DNA of 64,000 bases from Theristus sp. LFF4_11 (Eukaryota > Nematoda > Chromadorea > Monhysterida > Xyalidae): the NCBI GenBank assembly GCA_030248135.1, contig JASANC010003039.1, positions 16,969-80,968 on the forward strand, read 5' to 3'. Shown here in pieces: positions 21,070 through 32,551 of this stretch. The position numbers and the translations under genes were made by a program. The notes beneath the pieces are model-generated. The model had not been told where the DNA came from and made no database searches. It saw nothing but the letters and a program-made list of their open reading frames with translations. The number at the start of each line of letters is the position of its first letter. Position 1 is the stretch's first letter.

Positions 21070-24000
21070 AGCAGGAACTAATTATTCATTGCGTTTCTCC
21101 ACAGTGTTGAGCTCCGTTAGATATCTACATGCAACAGTAGCCCATTTCAAAAACAATAAACAGCTAAATACCGCAAACATCAGAGAACCACAGAATCGGC
21201 AACATAAACATCGTCCAGTATAGTGCAGCTGGCTGATGAAGCTCAGAGATATTTCATTCGACAATAAAACCATTCACACACTGGCCTTTTGTACTTTCAA
21301 AGGCATAAACAACATCATTACTTGCATACAGCCGTGTGTTGTTGTTTAAAATGCACAGAATTCGACCGCCGCCGCCGACACAAAAACTACGGGCAGACTT
21401 CAGCACTGTTGTGTACGCCACGGTGCACAAAAAAGTTGACTGCTTCTGTTGAGTGCTGCAGACGACCCTGGCGCGAACGCAAGCCACTCAGCGCACACTC
21501 TGCCTCATTACATTTCATTCAACACATCCGCCCGACGCTTCCAGCCTGTGCACTCGCCGTCCGGCAGTTATTGGCTTCTGCTCGCTCGGCAGCACATCGC
21601 CTATTTATTGGTCACGTCCGTGCCTGAAAATGCGTTTTCTCTGCACATCTGCACAACACACATTCAACAGTTTACAAGGCGATCAACATTTGGCGCTGCA
21701 CTGCCTGCGATATGCACAACTATACTGATCACTTCACCGGCGAAATACGCAGCTAACAACATTTGTGTTATTGTGTATGCTCAAAGTGGTAAATGGCAAA
21801 AGACCGTATTGCCCGCAAGTCATACAGCCGGCGAGCGTGTGTGTATGCTGTAAAAACAAGCAATAGCGCATTCGCCCGGCTGCCACAACAACAACAACAA
21901 CAAGACGAAGAAGCGACAAAATATATTGCGATCACCAGACAAGCAACCAACCAGGCAGACGGACACTAAAACTAACCAGTGTGGTGATTGAGCGTTAGAA
22001 AGTTGCGCTCAATGTGCCGCTTATTCATCCGTGTGTTTCCACAGAGATGAACGAATATGAGACTTGTGCAGACGTGCACTACACCCGCAGCAAGCGAACC
22101 CGCCCACCCAACGAAACGCCATAAGGCACTGAGGATAAATATATCTGTGCAGTTCTCGCGCGTTGGAACACACAATCGTGTGCTGCACAACATTACACAG
22201 CGAGTATGCGGCTGCTAACAACTGGCAATAAGCACACACACATGCTGAAACCTGGGCTGAACCCTTGTTCTCAGTCACCGTGGTGCACAGCAGCAGCTGC
22301 TGGCGTAGTGCGCGTTGCACGATTTTCAACATTGCCAGCAAGGTTTTATGATCCACTTTTCTTTGCATGCAGTTGTTAACGAACTTGTGTTGGTGACATG
22401 GGATGTTCTGCCCGTTGGCACATTGAACAAATTCCAAGTTCTTACTGCTGTTCTGTGACGACTGTTGTGGACAGCCACAGTCACCTTGGGCTCACTTTTT
22501 GTTCTTCACTAAAGGAACGCTGACGTGTTGCAGCGGTGTCCACAGCGCATCATCATTTGTGGTGCATCTGTGCGTCGCTGGCTCGTCCCGTCCACGATCC
22601 ATATGGAAGACCCACATTCATTGCTCGGCGTTCTTCTTTCTTCTCCTGCTCAACTATAACTCGTTTTATTCTGCAGTTTCGCCATCATAACTTGGTTCAT
22701 TCCCTCCATTAGCCCGTATCATTTTACGTTTATGCAGAGATTTAGTTGCAATATTTTTATGTTAAACCGGACTAACGAAACTTTGTGACATTATCACATT
22801 CAAAGTCTGCTGTTGCATAATCATGTTGTAACGGTGTGGTTTTAAATAAAGAGTACCTGGTATCTCCTTTTTGTTTTCTTACATCTCTTATTCAGGCGTG
22901 TTAAAATTTGTGCAATGTTTTTATACTAACAATCGATGTATGTACTTCCTTATCATTAGACAAATTTCATTCACTCAAAAATTCGCGTCGATGAACGAAA
23001 TCGCAATGAGTTATGTTTTCTTGCACAGTTTTCGATTGGATAAGGCCATCCGCATTCAACTTGTTTTGTTTACTATTAGTTCTTGAAATGTTAAAATTCT
23101 GCAACTTTATGATGTTTGCGTAGCTTTTTGTTTGATTGGTTTTCGATAGTCAACTAGAACTGGTTTCAGTTGTTTTAGCTTCACTTTAATGCTGCATGTG
23201 GTTTTCAGGTTTTTACTTTGTTTTGTGTACTACTAGCTTGGCCAGCACAACAGAAAAAGCTCTTACGCGCGAATTACACGTACCTTACACATGTGCGTGT
23301 ATTTCTCGTCTAAAGTTTTTTGGTGGCCTAATTGCATTTACAAAAAACCGGCTTGTTGACCTTCGTCAGCTTAGATTTTTGACATATTGTTTTGAACAGA
23401 AATTGAGTTTTAGAATTGCTTGCCGCTGACAATCATGAATTATAGCAAATTACATACATGAAAATATTTTCAGCTTTATCAGTACACGTAGTATCAATTT
23501 GTTTTCACATTTCTTTTATGTCCCTTTAGAAAAGTTGCATTTGCATGGACCACAGGCAAGCAACAGCCGTGATAAATTGCGACAAAAGCGACGGAGACTA
23601 AGTCAAACAACAACAAATAACTACAATCAATTCGCATCGACGACGTGGTTTTTGAAGGAAACTTGCTTGACCAAGAATAAAACATGTTGCCAAACGCTTT
23701 CTGTGGAGAAGTGTTTTTTGTAAGGAATTTTTTCATAGCACAGCATCGGAAGGTGTTGTGAAAAATGAATTTTTTCAAACCACACCACCACACACTGTGT
23801 GAGCTGTCGAGGCAAGCATGGTGAAATTTAGCCAAGTTCACCCTTGTCGCCTCTTCTGAGTTTTCGCGTTTTTGTTGCGTAGGTCCGGACAAGCAGCCTA
23901 TCAACAACCAATAGACTGACAGAGCGAACGACACTACATTGGACAAGCATGCTATACCGGAAAGCGCCAAGAACACGCGAAATAAATCGCGGATATACGC

Positions 24001-25064
24001 AACCAGCAACGAACAATGCGTTTGACACAACACGCATGCATCGGACAGTTGAGGCCTTCCCACGCCTGAGAAGCTTTCCAGCGGTTGGCGTTTGCTTGTT
24101 TGTTGGGCACTTTCAGTGTGCCACCGAGCACGCACGGAGTTCAACAGTGGCATTTATATTGCATCTCCTTCCTCCGTACACCAGGCGCAGGTCAAACACT
24201 CTCAGAGGCACGCAGCTGCAATTCTTCATGCTTATACCACGGCGCGTGTCCGATGTCACGTTTAATTTCTTGTTTGTTCTGCGCCTTCTCTCCTGGCTAT
24301 GCTTGTAACAACGGCAGCGGCTGTTTATACGACCGGGTTGCCCGTTCTCATGAAGGTGTTTCACTCGTTTGCTTTGTTGTGGCCGTTGGTGGGTGTGCGC
24401 ACACGCGCTACTGGACGGTAGATACATGGACATTGAAAACAAGCAGAGCTTCTCGTGTTTCCCCAGAACATTCAGTCGCTTGCACGCCGTTCCAACAGGC
24501 GATAAAATGAACGCCATCCAAATGATGCGCCGTTCTTCACCATTTCCGCTTTTAAGGCAAACAGAGTGAAAAAGTTTCTCTCTGTTTTCTGCCTCTATTT
24601 TGCCTCCAACCTCCCAAACACCCTCTTATCTGATGGAACAGATTTCGTAGCAGAAAAGCTACTTGTTGCGTCGTCGCTTCATTCTTACTGTGTGTTCTAA
24701 AAAAATGTTTTTCAAACCAGCAGTTTGTATCCATTGTTGGTGCAATTTTGTCGCTATGATATTACCAACGCCACACTTCTTTCAGAGGTCTTGCCTTACG
24801 ACATTGAATGTCGAGTTGTGTGCGTCCTGGCTCACATGCACGGTGCTACGTGCGTTCTAAAATGAGTGAGAACTAGCGAAAGCCACCTTATAGTCATAAT
24901 TAAATCATTACTTCAGTGTTTTTACATTTTCATGTTATGATAGAATCAATACAATTAATACATTGTCTATCTTTTTGTCAGGTGAGGCGTGGTGGCCTCG
25001 TATCATTGAAAAAAACTGTATGATTGATATATTTACTCACTTTTGTGCGACCAGTTAACAAAAA
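21070..25064. other. 4-kb region with no supported gene
   Basis: Open frames are short and overlap in many frames. The longest is a 219-codon minus-strand frame (24153-23494) with no recognisable domain, no clear splice-supported extension and amino-acid use like random sequence. A CAA microsatellite lies at about 21887-21902. The left part is the 3' flank of the potassium channel. The right part probably holds the promoter, and perhaps a 5' non-coding exon, of the Ig-domain gene, since an acceptor-like CGACCAG directly precedes its ATG. Confidence 0.45.
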
Positions 25065-28000
25065 ATGCCCGACGGGAAACCTCCGCATTTTCCTCAGCAG
25101 CCCGTGGCCCGACAGAATGAGGACGGGTCACTCGAATTGGAATGTTTCATGGAGGTAAGCACAAAGTTGATTGAACATTCAAAACATCTTGTTGTTACAG
25201 TTCAACTTTTCCCTCACTGACACGAGCACACTGCATGTGTGTGAGCCAGTTGATCACAATACCGTTTTTCCTGTGACAGAACAGACAACTTGGTCCGCAG
25301 TATTTTCTGTTTCTTTGTTAATCAACAAAAACAAAACAAAAAAGTTCACACTCATCCAATCAGTGAACTGTTCAAAAGCAAATGTAATTCTTAAAAATTC
25401 TTCCATATAAAAAAGTTTTGTCTAACTCTTCAGGCTAATCCGTTGCCCGACATCAAGTGGTTTTACGATCAGAACGAACTAAAAGATGGTGGCCGCTTTT
25501 CCATGCGATTAGACAACAAGGGCTCGGATGCTTACTCTGCAATCCTACAAATTAAGGTTTGCACAAGTTTTGTAAAACTTTTCGTGTAAAGTATAGTTGA
25601 TGAAATTAGACGCCTCTCCAGTCGCTTGCCAGTTCATTAGGACAATACCAAACGTACAAAACCGCACTCAGCCCCAATCACACGAATCACAACCTTATAT
25701 AGCGCTACTATCGACTGTATCATAGACCGCAGACGTTAACCAATGACGCTGTAGTTAATGTTGTGTTCAGCGACCTTGAAAACCAATAAAACATCTTCTT
25801 TCTGCACAGCATTTTTAGAATAGTGTGAAATTTAGTTCTGTGAAGAAGCCAGGGGTGCAATTTTCCGCCATTGGGGCCATACGATACGTGTACCTAGGGT
25901 TAGGGGAAAAAAAAAATCCGGATTTTTTTTTAAATTAAAAAAAAAAATTTTTTAAAAAAAAAATTTTTTTTTTTTACAAGTTAGGTTCGTTCGAAGCGTC
26001 TCGTCGAGCTGAGTTCATCTAGACTATTTTCAGAACGATCCGGGAAACTATAAGAGCGAAAATCGTGTTTTATTGAAATTATGTCCATTTCATAGAGGGA
26101 AAGTTGCATTTTCAACAGTAAAACAGGGCAATTTTTCACGTGTACTTGAATATTGAACCGTTCTTAGTGGTTCCTCTTTAGAAAATTACCAAAATTTGAC
26201 TGTGTTCAAAAATTCCTGTTTGCTGTAGCTAAGTCGGCAACCCCTGTCGACCCGGTCGCCCCCCCCCCCCCCAAGACACTTACTTTCAGGTTCAACCAGC
26301 TATGCTATCTGCCACATGGCGAGAGCCCACTCTTCAAATCATCGTATCGAAAACACGTACCATGATTTCGCGATCACGTTGCGGGCAACTGACAGACGCA
26401 AGTTTAACACGTTAGTTTAGCTCAGCACGCAAGTTTTAACATGTGGCCATGTTATCGGGTATCTGAAAAACGGTCGTGTGATGTGGTATTAACCAACATC
26501 TCCGCTCAAATTGTTTAACAATATATCGCACAACTCCATTGTAGACCTATAACATACGCCAATCAACAAGATATCATGTTCATCTCATGGCCTACCGACT
26601 GAAAAACATGTTCTAAGTTGCAAGAAAACGATTTCTGAAACGATATTTCAATTCAGTTAAGTCATTTCAACGCTAAAAATTGACTCTAGAAGTCATCCAA
26701 ATCGAAAAACATGGAGTACGTCGGTCAAAATGACCAAATAATGACATTTACCTAAGCACACAAAGAAGTTGGGAAGAAAATTTGGTTTGAACTTTCAAAA
26801 AATTATGCCATAAATCGAATTTTCAGAGCAAAGTAGAAGAAAAAATTTTCAAATTTTTTTTTTAAGTTTGAAAAAAAAAATCCAAATTTTAAAAAAAAAA
26901 AAAACGAAAAAAAAATAAAAAAAAATTTTTTTTTTCAAAGCCCCTAACCCTACGTGTACCTGCCCTATCGTTTTCAGCGCTCCCGAAAACCCCCAGTGCG
27001 TCTCAAGATCGGTTGCATTAGCTGGTATGATAGTGACCAATAATGACCAAGGCAATGAGTAATCACAACTCAAAAGCAGCCAATCAGTCAGCCCGGGTGT
27101 TCACCATTCACAGCTCAATTCTCAAACGTCAGTGTCGTTTTTCTCACCAAACCTCAGGACTTGGCCGACAGTGATGCCGGTGCATACCGCTGCGCCATTG
27201 TGAATCCGTTCGGCAAGGGCAACGCCAACTTCAACTTGAAGCTGACCGGCTTCAGCGCACCGACGTTCGTTGAAAAGCCGCAGATCAGCTCGCGCGACGA
27301 TGGACAAGTGATGGTAATGGAGTTCAGGTGCTGCACAACGCTTGCTGCTTTCATGGCTTCAGACGAACGAGCTGCCTTATAGCTTTGTAGCTTTAGTAGT
27401 GTCAGATAACACGAAAACCGAAGAATGTGTATTTGAGATTTGTTGTCGACAGAGACTAGACGACTTGTTCGACATTCAGTTGATCGGAACTACCTGTTAT
27501 GATTAGATATTTATTCAGTTTGCAATACTTTAGGAAAAAAAGAACGCTGATTACAGGGTGCCTTTCGAGAACAAGTCAAACAACATTACCCAAAACTCCA
27601 TAACGTCGCTTTCAGATGCAAATCGATATTCAAGCCGACCGTGGTCTGGACGAAACAGGATCACACCGTCACCGAATCTGACCGAGTGAAATTGATTTTC
27701 ACGGAAGAAGCGAATCAGGTGTACCGATGCGCCATGGAGATCAAAGTGCGTTACTGAAATATTGTTTTCTTTTTAAAAAAACTGGTGTTTTTTAATTCTT
27801 TTGACACTTTTGTCCTGCCTGAAGGAGCCAACAAAAGACAAAGACGCCGGCCAGTTCGTGTGCACGGTGAGCAACCAGTCCGGCAAACTAACAGCAACGT
27901 TCACAGTGAAGTTCGAAGGTACAGTACGCTTTCACTCAACAGCAAACTCGACAAACGCTGATAAATCAATTCTTTCATCAAGTAGTGTTCATCTAAACTG

Positions 28001-29430
28001 GACGCACTGGAAGTGTTAACACAAAACAGGAAGAAACAAATTATATTGAAAAATCTACCTTTTCAAAACGAAAATAAACAGTCCCATACTCTTGCAGTGC
28101 CGCAAGGTGCGCCGACGTTCACCCGCAAGCCACAGATCCTCCAGAAAACGTCCGACTCCGGCGACCCGGCAATCGTGTTCGACATTGGCTTCCAGGTGGA
28201 GTTTGAAAAAAGCTGAAAAAATCAATCGCTGAATGGACCACGAAAATCATCATCAAGAATTGTGAAATCACTAAATCATTTTTGTTCAGGCCGATTTCAA
28301 TCCCGAAGTCGTCTGGCTGAACCCGAAGGGCAAGAAAATGAAGGAATCTAGCCGAATTAAATTCAGTGTTAGTCCTGATGGTGCCGATAAGTCGTATACT
28401 GCCCAGCTAGAGCTCAAGGTGCGCGTTTTTTAAACCCACTACTTTGTGTGTTTTTGTTTTACCGTTTGTAAAAAACAACTCTTACAATATTGATTTATTG
28501 AACAGCCATTTTTTGCAGAACTACAAAGCCAAAGACAGTGGTACCTACATTTGTAACATTAAAAACGAAGCCGGCGAAGCCAACGTCGAATTAACCCTCA
28601 ATATTGAAGGTCAGTCCTTGGGGTTTAAAAAAATCCGACTAATTTTTGCTTGTTTGGTTTCGAGTGTTTGCAATTTATTAAATTTCGATTTTTTTGTTGT
28701 CCTCAGTTTATTTTCCTTTTTTCTTATTCAAAGCATGCTAGTATTCCTAAAATTTCAGGTCCGTTGGAGCCAGAAGAATAATTTTGCAAATTAAATTTGC
28801 ACGACTCAACGACGACCGAGTAGTTAAAGATTTTAAAATGTGCTTTACGTCTGTTGCCTTTTGATCTTATTTATTTCAGTTTTTTTGTTATTTATGTTGA
28901 TTTTTGTGCATTTTTCATTTTCGATGACCACTGCCGAAACAAACATTACTCACTCACTGAACACAAGAGGTTATTATTATTTTTTGTTTCTGTTATTTAC
29001 TCATGACTTGTTTTTATGAACAGTGCGTCAAAAATATACAAAAATGAATACAAACTTGTTATCCGATGCATTTGAATTGGTTAATTAGATTTCAGTTGCT
29101 CTTGGTTCAGTTTCCAGAGACACTTATCAGTTTTAATGAGGTTTTTTTAGCTCTTGTGGACCTGTGGTGCTTTGAAATCTGATTTGATGATTGCACCTGC
29201 CGACCCTCCGGTTTTAATCGTTTGCGCACAACAGAATAGATAGATTAACAGTTTTGCATCTAAGTTTTTGTTGCATGCTTCATCCAACACGCAAGTTGTC
29301 AAACACCAACCAAAAATCGGTCAATGTCAAATTACAGCTGGGAAACCAAAATGCAAAAAAATACAACAAACGCTTACCTGCCAATTCGCTTTCAGGTCCC
29401 GCAGACGAGGGAGGCGACGCCGAGGAATAG
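25065..29430 (+). CDS. dim-1: Three-Ig (I-set) muscle protein, DIM-1-like
   Basis: Nine exons (25065-25154, 25434-25556, 27158-27327, 27616-27745, 27825-27918, 28098-28195, 28290-28418, 28519-28609, 29396-29430) total 960 nt, 319 residues. There is no signal peptide. Three I-set immunoglobulin domains are evident from the Cys, Trp and DSGTYxC hallmarks: LECFME...IKWFYD...DAGAYRC, FRCKS...VVWTKQ...DAGQFVC, and VWLNPK...DSGTYIC; the third lacks the early Cys, as in many I-set domains. The linker FTRKPQIL resembles twitchin/titin-type modules. The protein ends in an acidic tail ([12 protein letters not shown]). Size, three-domain layout and intracellular character fit Caenorhabditis DIM-1, which acts at muscle attachment sites. 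The assignment is by architecture and remembered similarity; a short twitchin-related isoform is the alternative. Intron 2 holds a 1.05-kb element. Confidence 0.8.
25896..26950. mobile_element. 1.05-kb non-autonomous element with 11-bp target duplication (MULE-like)
   Basis: The left end GGGTTAGGGG and right end CCCCTAACCC are exact inverted repeats. TACGTGTACCT flanks the element on both sides (25885-25895 and 26951-26961), a perfect 11-bp direct repeat. Long A and T homopolymer blocks follow each terminus (25907-25975 and 26850-26936). No transposase frame exists. A 9-11-bp duplication is typical of Mutator-like elements. It sits in intron 2 of the Ig gene. Confidence 0.85.
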
Positions 29431-30188
29431 TGGGCAGTGTTTTATGTCATGAAAGCCGTTTGCTGAACATAGTCGATAATCGAAGTCAAAAAACCAAACC
29501 AGCCAGCCAACTCGAGTTGCCATTTGTAAAGTGCCACGATAATATCAATCAATTTCTAAATGATTCTAAAACTGTGCAGCCATCAGCAGCGCCATCCGTC
29601 AAAAAACTGTTAATTCAAAAATTCATTTTGAGAAGATAAACAGTCTCGAACTGAGACTGAATGGCAACTTCTTGATTGCCAATAATTGCCGCAAAGTGCA
29701 TTACATTACAACAACAAAAACAGTGAGAAAACAATATTCTCCGTCACAGTTTTTACCAGAGTTCTTTTTATTTTCGATTCATTTCATCTAGCTGATTTTG
29801 GTGCTATTGATTCTATTGTATTTCGATTTTTCTTCAATTATCTTGTATTGATTTTGCAGTTGGAATTATTCGTTCTCACGGTGCGTGCGAAATCAAAACA
29901 CGCAAACACATAAAAATAAAAATGGAAAGAACCTGTGAAGAATGCTCTTGAAAACGCCCAAACTTCAAAACCAACAACAACAATGAGCAGATGTGGAATG
30001 TTCAAATGAAGCTGACACACATAAAGCGTTCCTGGAAACACCAACCAAAAATAAGGCAAAATAGACACGAACTAAAATGCCGAAAAGAACATTTTGGACT
30101 CAAACACATGAACAGCAAACCAGCAAACAAACTAAAACACACAGTTGGTCCACAAAACATGGGAATGCAACCACCATCACATTTTCGA
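29431..30188. other. Convergent intergenic region, no gene seen
   Basis: Between the stop of the plus-strand Ig gene and the stop of the minus-strand phosphomannomutase, so it should hold two 3' UTRs. A+T-rich with no recognisable feature. Confidence 0.5.
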
Positions 30189-31740
30189 TCATTTCTTCCA
30201 ATCAGCCAACACCTGCTGCACTTGTTGCATCGTGTCTTCAGTGCTCGTGACCGTATGTCCGATTGTGCGTTCGTCCGAAAACACTTCATAATCGTTGCCA
30301 CCCTGCGGGAAAAAGATCACTTTCAAATCATAGATGAAAGTAATCGCAACTAAAAAACGAAAAAATCGACTGAAAACTGACTGGGGAAGTTTTGTCGCCG
30401 AAAAAGTGAATCTCATTGAATCCATCCTCTTGCAGGAATTGTAGGCAGTACGATTTGTCCCAGCCGACAGGGAAACAATCAATGCTAATTTGACCACCTG
30501 AGAAACGTCAAAAAAAGTTTTTGCCTAAATTTTGAAACTGATTGGTTGCTGTTGCAAGCAAATCGTGCAACCAATCCATAAAACACCTCCGCTAAAATGC
30601 AACATCAAATTCAAAAAAACCTTGCGCACCAATCGAGTATTTCAGGCCGAATTCGTTGGTCGGAAAGTGCTGCTGAAGGTTTTCGATCATTTTGATGCGA
30701 ACATTGTTCGCCTGGAAAACAAAAAAACTTTCAGACTTGTTGTTTTAGGACCAGATCCGTGCGATCCAGTGGGTTGCGGGTCCGCAAGCCGGTGCCAGGC
30801 CCTCAAGAGCGGGCCGGTGTCGCAGCCAGCGAGCACGCGTGGCATTCGGTGCAGCATTTTTGGGCCCGCAAGACCACATTTCAGTGGGGGTGGGGGGGGG
30901 TGCCGTGCTCGGCCCGCAACTTGGTGTTTAGCCGAAAAATGAAAAAAGATTGAAAGCAAAAAAAAAACAAATTCTAGAACTCTAATATCTGACCGTGTCA
31001 TATTTCACAAATTCCATTCGTTCCTCCTGCGAGCAGCTCCGCCCAACCGGACTAACGTTGAGCATTCCTTTGCGAAACTCCACAAAAGTGCCCCTGAGTT
31101 GGCAAATAGAAATATTTACAAAAATCGTCCATCAAACAACCCAAAAGACTCCAAGGTTTACCGTTTTGCAGGCAGTTGCAAGTCGGCAATGTATCGGAGG
31201 CAGTGGCTGATGAAACGCTGCAGCGACGCCTCGCCCAGCTTGCTGATTATGGTCTGAAAAGACAACGATCTCGTTTCACTTGGAAAGAGAAATTTATTGT
31301 AGAAATTCTTAACTGAATCTATAAAAGTTTGAATTTGAATCACAAAAACCAAGGCCTCAGTCACCTCACGTTTCGTTGGCTGGCCACCGCGGAAGCCGAC
31401 CAATCCGTTCTCCGAGAACAAATAATCGAAGGAGCTGGATACTGAAAACCGAAAATCCGATCGTTTCTCGCAGCATTGTGATTTATCTTTCACTTCCCAA
31501 CCTTGTTCAAACGTTCCGTTCATTTGCTCGATAATCTTCGGCAAATCCGAACCGCCGACCAGCGCGATCGGCGCGTTTTGACGAATTTCACGGAGAAATG
31601 TATGCATTTTTGATGTGATCACCTGTAGAAATAATAATAAACACGAAAAATCGGAATCAGAACTCATTTTTCTCACCGACCTTTCTTGGCTCCGTCAGCG
31701 TGCCATCCATGTCGAACAACAGGATTGCTTTCCTGTTCAT
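30189..31740 (-). CDS. Phosphomannomutase (PMM1/PMM2 family)
   Basis: Eight exons (31740-31681, 31622-31502, 31441-31365, 31253-31162, 31093-30994, 30711-30621, 30497-30382, 30302-30189) give 256 residues, near the usual 245-260. It converts mannose-6-phosphate to mannose-1-phosphate for GDP-mannose and N-glycan synthesis in the cytosol. The HAD nucleophile motif DMDGTLT is at residues 10-16. [52 protein letters not shown] and GGNDYEVF follow in family order. The catalytic Asp residues and the Arg/Ser substrate-binding loop are kept. It is followed upstream, in the same orientation and 811 bp away, by cfp-1. A near-intact gene with no odd features. Confidence 0.96.
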
Positions 31741-32167
31741 CTTTTTAGATTAGCTGGTTATCGTAATTGGAACTGGAACAGTTTTGTTTGTGAAAATGTG
31801 ATTTCAGAGGCGCTGGTTGACTCATCCGCACTGAAAACTATTTCAAAGGTAAAACGGTTAAAACAACATCTCAAGAATTGAGTGGCACTTTGGCACATCA
31901 GAGCAACACTTCAGCAACCAACACATTCACTTGTCCACTCGTTTGTATTCTCACGTTTTTATTCCATGCAAAAACTCGATAATTCCTATTAAAGTCTCCA
32001 GAACAAAACGATGATTTGAACTTTACAAGCTGTGCAAACATGCATTACCACTACATATAACACAATGCAAGTGAGTTCAATAAAAACATTGCGTTGAGGC
32101 ATTTAATAAGTCAAGCAGAAATAAGTCAATAATATCCCGCACCAGAAGTCACCAGTGAAGAACAACA

Positions 32168-32299
32168 GTTTCATCTTATTTACGATCCAAACTGAAATTA
32201 AAACTCCAGCCAGTTGAACGGCTTTATGTGGGCAACAGTTTCATCTTGTTCACGACCCAAACTGAAACCTAAACTCCAGCCAGTTGAACGGCTTTATGT
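32168..32299. repeat. 68-bp tandem duplication 3' of cfp-1
   Basis: CAGTTTCATCTT(A/G)TT(T/C)ACGA followed by CCAGCCAGTTGAACGGCTTT occurs twice in succession with about 90 percent identity, in the spacer between phosphomannomutase and cfp-1 (31741-32551). The rest of that spacer shows no gene. Confidence 0.8.
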
Positions 32300-32551
32300 C
32301 TAAAGCCAACGAAATGCAACAGCAACGAACATCATCAATTGCAACACACTACCAATCCTCCATCATGCAGGCGACCATGGAAACTTGAATCACTGCGCCA
32401 GCATCAGATTTGTTACATTTAGTACGTGGATCCAAAGTTCACCGACCACCCACTGATCGGCGCACCAATTCTCAACGTCAGAGTCAGCCAATCAACGGGT
32501 CTCCGAGTCACCAGCCGTTCACTGCCCACATTTCCACCCGAGTTTGCCGGC

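Noticed and set aside
23494..24153. 219-codon minus-strand open frame
   Set aside because: No domain, signal peptide or splice-supported extension; composition resembles random sequence and several other frames are open nearby. Kept only as a note in the non-coding stretch.
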